NCBI GenBank assembly: GCA_026874595.1
Contig: CM049319.1
Span: forward strand, 54,852,917 to 54,916,916
DNA: 64,000 nt
Direction: 5' to 3'
From: Sipunculus nudus
Lineage: Eukaryota > Annelida > Sipuncula > Golfingiida > Sipunculidae
Made by a program: the position numbers and the translations under genes. Shown here one piece after another: positions 23,961 to 35,925 of the stretch. The notes beneath the pieces were generated by a model. It did not search any database, was not told the DNA's origin, and saw only the letters and a list, made by a program, of their open reading frames with translations. The first letter of the stretch is position 1; each line of letters starts with the position of its first letter.

Positions 23961-24908
23961 CCTTTAAGACAAATTCAGCTGAATGTCTAGAACTGTGGGT
24001 CCCTCCCTATTTGGTGGTCTTCATGGATATTGCTCATAGTGATTGGAAATCACTCAAGGTGCCCATTACACTAATTTTACAGCCAAGACCATATGGCCCT
24101 GGATAAAAAAGGGAAATATATAATATAATATTGAACTTGGAACTGACATAAAGTAAGATGTGATCAAAATCATAAAATTGAAAGGGTTTCTTGATTTCAC
24201 ATTAATTTCAGTGTCAGGGTCCTAGGATCGGACCCCCTCTGTTACTGCTCCCTAGAGATAATTGCTGTTCATATATATATAGATTCTGAGTATGAATCTG
24301 CTGAAAGTGCAAGTCTTGGTCAGATCTTAGAGCAAATTTTTGACTTGGCATTAAAAAAAAATCAGATCGGTAACTATGACACATGAAAATAAAAACATCA
24401 CATATATTAAGATGTTTGTTTTAACTTTATTAACTTGACATTATATATTTAGTATTTATTACCTCATATTTTACATCACTGTTTGTTATTTTTATGTAAA
24501 TAGACATGAAATAATTTTCAAGTTCATTGAATTTTTATAAGGACAAGCAAAAAATATTTTGTTAAAAGTCAGTTCATGTTACTGCACACCACCACATATA
24601 AAAATATTTGCAAATTTGACAGGGTATTCAGTCTGGTTATATATTATAGATGTAAACAAGTAAAATAATGCAGTTTAAGTTCAAAGCGTTTAAAGAGGTT
24701 TATTTTTAAGAATCATCAATTCACAATAATACTAGTGACACTTATTGTTAATAATTCTTTTTCATTGTAAATGATAACTAACGTACACTGATTTAACATC
24801 TTCGCAGCAGGTCCTGCTGAGATCTGACAGGACCAGCAATGAGTCTTCTGCAGCAAGACCCACTGTCCTGCTAAAGACTGGTCCATACTGTAAACTCTGT
24901 ATCAGAGA

Positions 24909-25036
24909 GGGGTGTATTTTGACTGGGGGAAGTTTCATTCCAGCGACATTTTGTCCCTGCTCATCATTTCATAGATACCAGCCCTGGTGGGATTAGCAGT
25001 GATACATCAATTTGCTGGCAGCACTGTGGGGGCTGC
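24909..25036 (+). repeat. Dispersed repeat R1, copy 2
   Basis: Direct-orientation homologue of 23229-23365. It continues into a GC-rich stretch (25010-25150) with GGGGGCTGCTGCC and CTGCCAGC words that has no match in copy 1. Confidence 0.6.
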
Positions 25037-25337
25037 TGCCACCACTGCAGGCCCAGCCTGTTATAGTTATTAGAGCTGTGATCATCGGCAGGTCTCACAG
25101 CTCTGCTCCGGGAGAAACAGCGCTGATTTCCACCACTGCCAGCAAGATTCACTGCCAGGCTATGCTGACAATTTGTACCTAGTAACTACTTGGCAGTAAA
25201 CTAGAGCTGCCGACTTTGTGTACATGGTGGAACGTTGTATCCTGCCAGGGTGATAATTTGGCTCTTAGGCTTGAGGAGATAAAATATACTAGAAAAAAAA
25301 AGATGTTTCAGATTCACCTATCAATGTGTGTATCTGA

Positions 25338-25341
<4 letters not shown>

Positions 25342-25424
<83 letters not shown>
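25342..25424. repeat. (TA)n microsatellite
   Basis: An uninterrupted AT dinucleotide tract of about 41 repeats. The Ile-Tyr frame through it is not a protein. Confidence 0.95.
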
Positions 25425-25426
<2 letters not shown>

Positions 25427-25714
25427 CAGAGATGGTTAATATTATTAATCTTTGGTGCATTAACATTAAAAGCCTAATTAATTGTTGTCATATACCTGAA
25501 TGTAAGGGGTGCCTTGTTAGGGGGAAACTGATATGCATTAACAACAAAAATGTATTTAATGGTTTTAATACAAATCAAATTTAAACAATAGTTTATTGAA
25601 AATAAGGAACTAGAAATCTCCACTCCAAGGAATGCAAGTCTGCGCCATGAGGTGGGGGGGGGAGGCTTTTATGCTCCAGTGTTTGCATTCACTCATGTGG
25701 TCTATATTCCCAAT

Positions 25715-27770
25715 AATGGACAGTGTTTTACAAGGACTGATTGTCTTTTTGTGATTGCCTTAATGGACAATGTTCTCAATTCACAGATGGCCTCTCTGTG
25801 ATGGCCTTAATGGACAGTGTTCTACAAGGATTGATTGTCTCTTTGGAATGGCTGTGATGGTCAGTGTTCTTCATTGATAAATTGTCTTTTTGTTGAGGTC
25901 CTATTGGGCAGATTTCTTTATTTACAGATGGTCTTCTTGTGATGGCCTTAATGGACAGTGTTCTACAAGGATTGATATTCTTTTTGGGATGGCTGTGATG
26001 GTCAGTGTTCTTCATTGATAAATTGTCTTTTTGTTGAGGTCCTATTGGGCAGATTTCTTCATTGACAGATGGTCTTCTTGTGATGGCCTTAATGGACAGT
26101 GTTCTACAAGGATTGTCTCTTTGGGATGACTGTGATGGTCAGTGTTCTTCATGGACAGACGGTCTCTTTGCGATGGCCTTGATGGACAATGTTCTCCATT
26201 GACAGATGGTCTCTTTGTAATGGCCATAATGGACAGTGTTCTACAAGGATTGATAGTCTCTTTGGGATGGCTGTGATGGTCAGTGTTCTTCATTGATAAA
26301 TTGTCTTTTTGTTGAGGTCCTATTGGGCAGATTTCTTCATTGACAGATGGTCTTCTTGTGATGGCCTTAATGGACAGTGTTCTACAAGAATTGATAGTCT
26401 CTTTGGGATGGCTGTGATGGTCAGTGTTTTTCATTTATAAATTGTCTTTTTGTTGAGGTCGTATTGGGCAGATTTCTTTATTGACAGATGGTCTTCTTGT
26501 GATGGCCTTAATGGACAGTGTTCTACATGGATTGATTGTTTCTTTGGGATGACTGTGATGGTCAGTGTTCTTCATTGATAAATTGTCTTTTTGTTGAGGT
26601 CCTATTGGGCAGATTTCTTCATTGACAGATGGTCTTCTTGTGATGGCCTTAATGGACAGTGTTTTACAAGAATTGATAGTCTCTTTGGGATGGCTGTGAT
26701 GGTCAGTGTTTTTCATTTATAAATTGTCTTTTTGTTGAGGTCGTATTGGGCAGATTTCTTTATTGACAGATGGTCTTCTTGTGATGGCCTTAATGGACAG
26801 TGTTCTACAAGGATTGATTGTCTCTTTGGAATGGCTGTGATGGTCAGTGTTCTTCATTGATAAATTGTCTTTTTGTTGAGGTCCTATTGGGCAGATTTCT
26901 TTATTTACAGATGGTCTTCTTGTGATGGCCTTAATGGACAGTGTTCTACAAGGATTGATTGTTTCTTTGGGATGAGTGTGATGGTCAGTGTTCTTCATTG
27001 ATAAATTGTCTTTTTGTTGAGGTCCTATTGGGCAGATTTCTTCATTGACAGATGGTCTTCTTGTGATGGCCTTAATGGACAGTGTTCTACAAGGATTGAT
27101 TGTCTCTTTGGGATGGCTGTGATGGTCAGTGTTCTTCATTGATAAATTGTCGAGGTCCTATTGGGCAGATTTCTTCATTGACAGATGGTCTCCTTGTGAT
27201 GGCCTTAATGGAAAGTGTTTTACAAGGATTGATAGTCTCTTTGGGATGGCTGTGATGGTCAGTGTTCTTCACTGATAAATTGTCTTTTTGTTGAGGTCCT
27301 ATTGGGCAGATTTCTTCATTGACAGATGGTCTTCTTGTGATGGCCTTAATGGACAGTGTTCTACAAGGATTGATTGTCTCTTTGGGATGGCTGTGATGGT
27401 CAGTGTTCTTCACTGATAAATTGTCTTTTTGTTGAGGTCCTATTGGGCAGATTTCTTCATTGACAGATGGTCTTCTTGTGATGGCCTTAATGGACAGTGT
27501 TCTACAAGGATTGATTGTCTCTTTGGGATGGCTGTGATGGTCAGTGTTCTTCATTGATAAATTGTCGAGGTCCTTTTGGGCAGATTTCTTCATTGACAGA
27601 TGGTCTCCTTGTGATGGCCTTAATGGACAGTGTTTTACAAGGATTGATAGTCTCTTTGGGATGGCTGTGATGGTCAGTGTTCTTCACTGATAAATTGTCT
27701 TTTTGTTGAGGTCCTATTGGGCAGATTTCTTCATTGACAGATGGTCTTCTTGTGATGGCCCTTATGGAAA
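25715..27770 (+). repeat. 141-bp higher-order minisatellite built from 47-bp monomers
   Basis: The array has a 141-bp period, with CAGTGTTCTTCATTGATAAA landmarks at 25862, 26003, 26281, 26422, 26563, 26704, 26845, 26986, 27127, 27401 and 27542. There are about 14 units, and units near 27127 and 27542 lack 9 bp. Each unit splits into three related monomers of exactly 47 bp, starting GACAGTGTTC, GTCAGTGTTC and GGCAGATTTC and ending GTGATG, CTATTG and TTAATG. So 141 = 3 x 47. Because 141 is a multiple of three, a 47-residue open repeat persists on the minus strand, broken by TCA-to-TAA changes. It is best read as a by-product of the period. Confidence 0.9.
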
Positions 27771-27886
27771 AAGTGGAAAGATGTTCAGGTTGTCTCTTTG
27801 TATTGGCAATAATGAACAGTGTTCTTCATGGACAGGTGGTCTCTTTGGGAAGTTGTCTACATAATAACATGTAAGATGATGGACTG
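27771..27886 (+). repeat. Degenerate 47-bp monomers, right shoulder
   Basis: Single diverged monomers (GAACAGTGTTCTTCATGGACAGGTGG type words) without the trimer order seen to the left. Confidence 0.55.
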
Positions 27887-28330
27887 ATGGTTTTACTAAT
27901 CACTCTGAAGGATCAGTTGGTCTTTTTTTTGCCTGCTGGCGCAAAAGGGCCCGTAAGCTGTGAATATAGAAATGATGAGCATCCATCCATCTATCTGACC
28001 GTCTGTCACATACCATGTTTACGCAATAACTCAAAAACCATTTTGAGACACAGTCACCAAACTTGCAGCATTGATACACCTTATTAAGGACTAAGTTAAG
28101 TTTGAAAATGGACCATTTTTCAAGGTCACAGAGGTGATAATGCTAAAATGATGTTAATGCAATAACCTGATAAGACTTTTACTATTTTAGGAACAGCCAC
28201 CAATTTTGCAGCATTAAAACACCTAATGACGGGCTGGGTCAGTTTGACTATGGATGTAGTTACTAAGGTCACAGAGGTAATCTAGGTGGGTGACTTTGAC
28301 CCATCTCATATTTTTTTACAGGTATTCACT
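27887..28330 (+). repeat. Dispersed repeat with duplicated core
   Basis: Two related halves carry ACTCAAAAACCATTTTGAGA..CACCAAACTTGCAGCATT (about 28030-28070) and CACCAATTTTGCAGCATTAAA (about 28198-28218). Each is followed about 50 bp later by AAGGTCACAGAGGT (28121, 28265). It interrupts the 47-bp monomer field and resembles a decayed two-core mobile element. The family is unknown. Confidence 0.45.
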
Positions 28331-28424
28331 TTATTTTCAACTACTTCCACAACAGGTGGGGGATGTACTAGATCTGTTTTACAGATCAACTTTTCCCTTA
28401 TTTGAGTTTAAAACTATTATCATT

Positions 28425-28800
28425 ATGGACAGATGGCCCCTGGAAACATGATCGTAATGTACAGGTAATTCATTTGAGTGTTTGTAGCCTTAATCTCATG
28501 GTACTTATATCCACATTTTGGGGGGGGGGGACAAATGGTCTCTATATAGAGTTGTAACAATGGTAATGGACAGATGGTCTTTGTAACAATTATCTTAATA
28601 AATAGTTGGTCTCAGCAAAGTTTAGTTTTGATATTAATGGACAAATGGTATCTGTAACCAAGATTTCAATGGACAGCTAACAATGTTTTCCGTGAAAAGC
28701 AGGTCTCTTTACAGTTTATAACCATGATATTATATTTAATAGACATGGGGTCTGTGGACAAATTCTAAATGTACCTGTGGTCTCTTCAGCTTCTCACCAG
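28425..28800 (+). repeat. Degenerate 47-bp-type monomers
   Basis: Words of the form AATGGACAGATGGTCT recur at about 28425, 28456, 28530, 28565, 28598, 28635 and 28666 with irregular spacing. They look like old single monomers of the family that forms the ordered array at 25715-27770. Confidence 0.5.
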
Positions 28801-30675
28801 GATCTTTATGGATTGCCTTCTTGTTTGGCCAGTCATTGTCATTTGGAAAGTGCTAGGAAGGCAAATTATTATTAATATGAAGACAGTTAGAAAGAACCTT
28901 ACTAGATGGATGGCTTAATTGCAAAACCAGTTTTAAAAGTTTCTGAATGGACTGGTGATCTCATTAGCTTAATTTACACTACATAGAAACAGCATTGTAT
29001 GAGCTCATGAAATAAACAAATGAAATATATAGTAATAGTATGTTATTATAGCTTTATTGGACCTCTCTCTGCATGTGTTCTGTGTGTGAATGTATTCTCA
29101 TGCCTTAGTTCTTGGTTATTTTTTTTTAATGATATTTTTGTAAGCTAGAAAATTAGTTAAAAGTAATCTTCACCTGCCTACAAGTAATTAAAAATTAAAA
29201 AATTGATTAGATATAGTAAATATTAAATTTCTGTTGGAAAAATAGGTGAGAATCATGTAGCTTGTATTTGGCGAATATATGAAGTTTTCAGATTGAAGGT
29301 ACTTTTAATCTCAGGCTAGAAACTTTGAGGTTTAAAGGCAAATGTAATTGGCAATTGAATTAACCCCATGAAAATGTTAGTGTATAATAATATTATGCAA
29401 GTTATCAATTTGAGGCATATTAAAAAAAACTTAATAGAGGCAAAATTGTGGAAAGTAATTCCAAATTCTATACATATTTTACTACCTCAACGATTTAATC
29501 ATACAAGTTTAATAATGATTATGGTGGGCTGGAAGTACTGTCAGAAGTAAATCCAAGGCAGAGCTTGATGTAAGAGGTGGATTGCTTGTTCCAGTTACCT
29601 GTGGCCAGCTCGTTAACCTAGCTGTACTTTGTATACTTAGATGTGTTACATCATGTACTGAGTAACTGGTTCACTGATAAACTTCCCCTGTGTGTTCTGT
29701 GATGAAAGGTTTTTATCAGTAGGTTACACAGGTAGTGCACACTGTGACTGACATGACCTAGCTGTAATTACAGAAGTGTAATATTATTTATGTGCAGAGA
29801 CGCTTCCCGCCACGGGAAGCACATGCCAGTAGACACAACAAATGATTTCTGGGTACTGCAATTGACTGAGCCTAAGCCAGATTTAAAGTGAACAAAGGAT
29901 AGCCTTGGCCTTTGAAAGACAAGTAACAGATGAATTGTTGAACACCAGCTCTTATAATTTATTAAATTTAGCATATGGACACGATTACATGAATCTGTTC
30001 AGAACTTGCAGTAAATCTTCAATAAAGCTTTATCTTGTGAACAATGTCCCCGCATGCTTAAAAATAACTTGAAAATTATTTATGTATTTTCAAATCCTTG
30101 ACAGTGCTTATACTTTGCTAATAATGAAAATTTCCTTGAAAAAGAACCTGGATTTCTTTTTTAATTGCAGGATATGGGAGATCATGATGGGGGAGGCATG
30201 CCAATATGTTAATGAGGATTTCTGTATTTTTACCAGACATACCTGTTCCCATGAAAATTATTAAAAATTATTTTAAAATATCAGGGCATTTGAAAATTGA
30301 AGGGATTATAAAGTCTATGCCAAGAAAAACCCCTTGAAAATTTAAATTTGTCAGCAATAAACCTTAAAAAAATAAGTGAAAATGAAATCTTAAGTGTATG
30401 GGATTCCTGCCTCCTTGTCTGCATGTTTTGAAAAAATAAATTCACTTTTTTACACATAACATAGCTTTAATACTATTGTTATAATATTGGTTTTTATGCT
30501 GAGTGGCAGTGAGTGTTGCCTTGTTTTCTGGAGCATATACCACTCATATATAATTTACTGGTTACGAAATATTTGTTCAGTCGTGGTGGGTATCTCATGG
30601 TAGAATGAACTGACTAGAAATTTGTATTCTCAGGAATGCTGGCCTCTGTCATCTGGGTGGTCCTCTTTGTGGGAT
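28801..30675. other. Unique AT-rich non-coding DNA
   Basis: No gene found. The only marked structure is a strong short hairpin, GCTTCCCG-CCA-CGGGAAGC (29802-29820). Confidence 0.55.
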
Positions 30676-30678
30676 GCT

Positions 30679-31010
30679 CCTGGTCCCAAAAACGTGATTG
30701 CATTCTCTTATTTGGCCCATATTCCAAGGTTCATCTGTGCAGAAGATCCCCCAACCTGTGTTTGCATTCACTTATTTGGCCCATATTCCCAGGTTCATTT
30801 GTGCATAAGTGACTTTACATATGTGAATGTTTCTGTAAGTCCTTTCTGGGCCCGGATCATGAGGCGGATCAACACCAAAATCTTATTGCTTCTTCATTGG
30901 CCCATTTTAGAGGTGCTCTCAAAATTTGATGGGGTTCAATTCATGATTGCATGAGTTATGTTGTGAACAAAAACACACTCACAAACACAAACAAACACAT
31001 GAAAGGGAAT
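30679..31010 (+). repeat. Dispersed repeat R2, copy 1, with 64-bp local duplication
   Basis: A 64-bp segment is tandemly duplicated (GCATTCTCTTATTTGGCCCA at 30700 and GCATTCACTTATTTGGCCCA at 30764). The right part, CTTCTTCATTGGCCCAT to CAAACACATGAA (about 30889-31003), matches 35805-35925. It is unlikely to be coding despite a 110-codon open frame. Confidence 0.5.
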
Positions 31011-32233
31011 GAATGTTTCTATTCCTAGAAGAGGCAATGAAAGTGAGGAAATCTTCAGATCAATATGGACCAAGCAATATGATACATCCATCACTTATAC
31101 ATCTACAGAGGATTGTCTCTTTTCCATGAATTACTTTCTATGAGTGGTCCCTTCATCACTTTTTGCATCTCAGTTTGAATAGAAATGAATAAGAAAAAAA
31201 CACTAATTAAGTCGTATTATGGAATGTAGGAACCTTGAATGATTTTCAATAAATGGAAATATGTTGGAAGATGATGCTCTCAAATCAACCAGTAGTTCAC
31301 TGATTCACAGATAGATGGCAGCACTGTCACATGTATACATGTCTATGCTTTCATCAGGCCATATTACAGTTGACCTCAGTTCAGATAAAATTGTTTCTGT
31401 ACTGTTAGATAGATGAGGATTTTAAGTGGTGAAGAATTTTTGTGATTGGAAGGGACAGAAGTATGGCCCAGATACCTAAAGATGGAATAATCTCTGATAC
31501 TGTGGTTGCCCTTTGTTAGCAAGGGTTTCAAATTTGTCAAAACTTGGGGAATTATTGCAAAAATAAAATCTTTGTAAATAAGAGGCCCCATAACAGATGG
31601 CAAGTCCAGTGGTAGAACATTGATATTTAACATAAATGATATTTAATATAAATAGCCAAAAATAAAATTTGTATGTTCTGGTATTGCTTTTTGAATGATA
31701 CTAGATTTTTCAAATTAATTGCCATTAATGAACAATATCGATCATTTGATGTTACCTTAGGTTCTCATCCAATAATTAAGAATATGCTCAAATATTATTC
31801 TAAATGATTTATTCCAGTCATAATTTTTTTTTACCACTTCATGTAGGTTTCATAATGGCAAGATTGCGAAAATGGAACCTTCATGAAACACTGTTTAAGT
31901 AATAGAATATCAATTGATGGATTAATCATGGCTCAATGTTAAGGATCAACAGATTTCCAAGAGAAAGTAAAAATTTAAAAAGGCAAATAAATTGTCCCCC
32001 ACTTTGCCCAAGTGGAATGAAATCATATTGATATTACTGTATTATTATTACCTTTAGTAGAGCGTCCTTTATCCAAAAAGCATGGGGGGACAGGGTTTTG
32101 CCCAGATAAAGCATCTACATGATTCACCCAGATTGCCAACCTGCCACACCAAACTTTACCAGAGATTTACCAGGGACTGACAGGACATGTCGATTAAAGC
32201 TAGTCTAAATTAAACTTTTGCAACAGCATTTTT
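31011..32233. other. Unique non-coding DNA
   Basis: AT-rich, no recognised gene or repeat. Confidence 0.5.
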
Positions 32234-33920
32234 AGCTCAGCTGACTGTAAGTCATCTGAGCTATAGTGATCATCCTTTGTTCGGCGTCCGTCCTGTTGTC
32301 TGGCCGTCCGGCACAAATCCTAATAGTTAGACCTAAAAAACTTCTAACTGTACATCCAGGAAGGTCCTGGGCAAATCTCCTTGGAAACCCAAAATCAGGT
32401 CATCATGACCTATATTTGTGACCAACAGGCCGAAAACATGATTTTGAATACCCAGACAGTCAGACTGGGCACAAATTATATCCATTAGGCATAAAAACCT
32501 ATAACTTGACATTTGGGAGATCCTAGGCGAATATCCTGGGGAACCTGAAATTAGGTCATGGTGACCTATATTTTGTGTCTTACAGGCCAAAAACATGATT
32601 TCGAGCACCCTGAATGTCAGATGGGGACAAATAGTTTCTCTGAGGCCTAGAATCTTCTAACTCAATATCCTGGGAGTTTCTAGGCGACTCTCCTTGGAAA
32701 CCTGAAATTAGGTCACTGTGACCTATATTTTGCGACCTTTAGGAAAAAGATGTTTGAAAACCCTAAATGTCAGATGGTAACAAATCGTATCTGTTAGATC
32801 TAGAATCTTCTTACACAATTACCTGGGAGGCTCTTGTGAAATTAGGTCATGGTGACCTACATTTTGTGACCTACGAGACAAAAACCTTATTTTGAGCCTC
32901 ATGAATGTCAGATGGGCACAAATCATATCTGTTTAGGCTTATAATCTTCTAATGCAACACCCTGGGAGGTCCTTGGCAAATCTCCTTGGAAACCTGAATT
33001 TGGTCATGGTGACAGTTTACTTTTTGTGACCTGCAGGCTGAAAACAGAATTTTGAGCACCCAGAAAGTCAGGCGGGGCACACATTAAATTGTGAGGCCTA
33101 GAATCTTGTAATGTAAGATTCTGAGATGTCATTGGCAAATGTCTGTAGAAAACTTAAATTTGGTCACCATGACCTATATTTTCGATGTTTAGGAAAAGAA
33201 GTCATATAAACACATAAGCACCCGGACAGTCAGTCAGGGCACAAATTGTATCTGCTAGGCCTAGAATTTTCTAATGTAACATTCTGAGATGTCCTTGGAC
33301 AGTGTCCTTGGAAAGTGAAATGAGGTCACTATGACCTATATTTTGCAACCTATCAGAAAAGATGTCATTTAAGCACCCAGACAGTCAGACAGGGCACAAA
33401 GTGTATCCATTAGGCCTAAAATATTTTAACATAAAATTCAGGGAGGTCCCAGTCGAGTGTCTTTGGAAACCTGTAATTAGGTCATGGTGACCTATATTGT
33501 GTGACCTATGGGCTGGAAAATGGTTTTGCGCACCAAGACAGACAAGGCATAAATTGTATCCATTTGCCCTAGACTCTTCTAACATGACATTCAGGGAAAT
33601 CCTTTGCAGTTCTCCATGGAAACCTGAGATTGGATCATGGTGACCTATATTCAGCCTACTATGGACCAGATACATGATTTTGAGCGCCCAGACAGACAAG
33701 GTCAAATTGATCCATTTTCCTTGGAACCCTCTATTGTGAAATCCAGGGGGGTCCTGGGCAGGTCTCCTATGAATTCTGATATTTTTATTTTCTGTCCATT
33801 TTTTCAACACTGTAACTTTAGCCATAGGCTATTCGCACAGAAAATATATTTAACATAAATAAAAAACATGAGCACCCAGTCAAAATTAGCTGAGTGTCAT
33901 GGCCCATAGGCATCTTGTTG
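32234..33920 (+). mobile_element. Family A, subtype 2, with nine 156-bp cores
   Basis: It starts with the family A dyad (AGCTCAGCTGACTGTAAGTC) and a CCGT-rich tract. The adjoining sequence is ATAGTGATCA rather than ATAGTCGTGG. It ends AGCTGAGTGTCATGGCCCAT then AGGCATCTTG. In between are nine diverged units of 144-162 bp, marked by GACCTATATT-type words at 32407, 32563, 32720, 32864, 33011, 33171, 33333, 33489 and 33642, plus a partial tenth. About 160-bp cores next to a tetranucleotide microsatellite are the known layout of bivalve pearl elements. The minus-strand frame of 146 codons at 33385-33825 follows the 156-bp (3 x 52) period and is not a gene. Confidence 0.75.
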
Positions 33921-33974
33921 TTAAATTTTCCATCAATTTAATCAAATTAATATGTAAAATACATTGAAATAATT

Positions 33975-35790
33975 GTATCTGCCAAAACAAAGTTTTGCGG
34001 ATACTGTATTTTTGAACAGGTTCTGCCAACGTGGCTGTATACGCTGCAGTGTTATTTTCTGGAGATCATCTTTGAGACCCTTGATCAGATCTTTTCGAAA
34101 CCAAGCATAGTTATTTGCTCACCTATGTAGTTTTGCCTAACAAAGACAGATGGTGCCACCTGCAATCCTTTATGTACAGTATGAATCTAGATGTCTTTGC
34201 TCATATCTCAGGAGTGGTTTGATTTATTGGTCTGAAATTTGATATGTGCATGCTCATAGACCAGACAGGTGGTGCCACCTACCTTTCAATTTTTGTAGAA
34301 TACATTGATACCCTTTCTCAGTTGTGGAATGCTGTATTTGCCTGAAATTGTGACTGTTCAGAGATCTTGGATATACTCATCTCGTATTCAAGACTGGTGA
34401 CACCATTTGCAATTTTTAGCTCAGCTGATTTTAAGTCATCTGAGCTATAGTCGTGGTCCATTGTCTGTCGTCTGTTGGTCTGTCTGATAGACCGGATGGC
34501 ACGTTTTGACACCAACGGACTTACAAATCTGAAATTCAGCATACAGTTAGATGTCCCCGAAATCTCTTACCATGGTAAAAATTGGGTCAATAGGACTTCG
34601 TTCTTTGAGATATTAAGGGAAAAACCTCAATTTTTTATAAGCTCAGCTGACTGTAAGGCATTTCAGCTATAGTGATCACCCTTTGTCCGTCCGCCCGGCC
34701 GTCCGGCCATCCAGCAGTCTGTCCATTAACAGGGCACAAAGCATAACTGCTGGACCTGGAATCCTCTTACTTGACATCAATAGAGGTCCATGAAAAGTCT
34801 CCTTTGAAACCTGGAATAAGGTCTCTGTTACCAATATTCTTCAAGCTATGGGGCTCCGAAGTACCCCCTAGAATAATGTAAAATTTGACACAAAAGCTCA
34901 AGTATCAGAACAACTAATGCATTGATCACTATGATTCTTTGCACAGATATTGATAATGGAGTGTTTCATCAGTTTCTGCAGACTGGTGGGGCCACCAGTA
35001 TTTTTTCTATTTATTTATGATTTTTTTTCAGCTGACTATAAACTTTCAATAAAAAAAATTGATGTAATAAAAAAATGAGGATTTAATACAAACATTTGTT
35101 CATTATGTATATGCAGTAGTGTTGTTGATCCCACCATCTCCTCCCCCCCCCCCTTTTTTTTTATCCTGTAAGCATTGTTGAATTAAGTGAAAATCCTATG
35201 TATATACACTATAATAATACAGATATGTTGTAACTCCCACCATTCCACATAACAACCCCCCCCCCCCCCACCACCACCACCAAGTCCTTTTATCTGTGGA
35301 CTGGGGACATTAGTTATATTTAAACTGTAAACATTTCATAAAATGAAAAAAAAAAATTTAAAATATATATTATACAAAAAAATAGATTCAATTGAACAAA
35401 TGTGTATACTACTGAAATGTCAACAGTTAATCAAAAGCCAATTGATCATGGTAAAAGTAAAGATCATTTGTTCACAAACTGCTCACATGCTTCAGTTTCA
35501 ACATTAGGAACAAATGGTCAGGTCACAAAATATTATTTGCAACAATTTCTTGCTCATCAATACAAACCAATCTTATAAACCAACCATACCCTATATTACC
35601 TCTTCCTCTTACACTTTATCTGCATTTGATATTATTTTAGATTTTTACCTTCTAGGTCAATTTCAGCTGAGCACAGTTACCCGTGGGTCCCTTGTTTTGC
35701 ATGGTGTCCATCTGTCCGTTAGTTTTGGGTAAAAATCGCTCATATCACAGGAGTGGATGGATGTGTCAGCCTGAAATTTTTCATGTTTAT
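33975..35790 (+). mobile_element. Family B element split by family A
   Basis: The left end is the GTATCTGCC...GCGGATAC dyad (33975-34004). Core sequence with GGTGGTGCCACCT (34268-34280 region) runs to a T tract at about 34413. Family A then intervenes (34418-35698). Family B core resumes as GCATGGTGTCCATCTGTCC, TCATATCACAGGAGTGGATG and GCCTGAAATTTTTCATG up to about 35790. In other family B copies these two pieces are adjacent (compare GTTTGCACAGTGTCCATC at 49558). The CTAG end is missing. Confidence 0.65.
34418..35698 (+). mobile_element. Family A mosaic inside family B
   Basis: Family A starts at 34418 (AGCTCAGCTGATTTTAAGTC). A second, subtype 2 start lies at 34640 (AGCTCAGCTGACTGTAAGGC) after only 220 bp. 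The 3' part (35080-35698) matches 57700-58805, including GTTGAATTAAGTG and a poly-C tract near 35257. It ends CAGCTGAGCACAGTTACCCG then TGGGTCCCTTG. The piece looks like at least two family A elements recombined or nested. Confidence 0.6.
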
Positions 35791-35804
35791 CCAGTTAGCT
35801 TTGT

Positions 35805-35925
35805 TGTCGTTTCTTCATTGGCCCATACCTGAAATGGCCTAAAGATTTCATGATATTCAATTTATGATTGTGTGAGATATTTTTGAACAAACACAAACAC
35901 ATGAACAGAGATGAACACATACCCT
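35805..35925 (+). repeat. Dispersed repeat R2, copy 2
   Basis: Matches the right part of 30679-31010: TTCTTCATTGGCCCATA, ATTCAATTTATGATTGTGTG and AACAAACACAAACACATGAA. Confidence 0.5.

Noticed and set aside
25216-25584. 122-codon frame with Ile-Tyr repeats
   Set aside because: It runs through a (TA)n tract and has no other protein-like content.
25776-27593. Minus-strand 47-residue repeat protein
   Set aside because: The 141-bp unit is three 47-bp monomers read in three different frames. Stops occur at random units, and the period alone explains the open frame.
33385-33825. 146-codon minus-strand frame
   Set aside because: It lies within the 156-bp core array of a family A element (156 = 3 x 52). 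No domain is visible.
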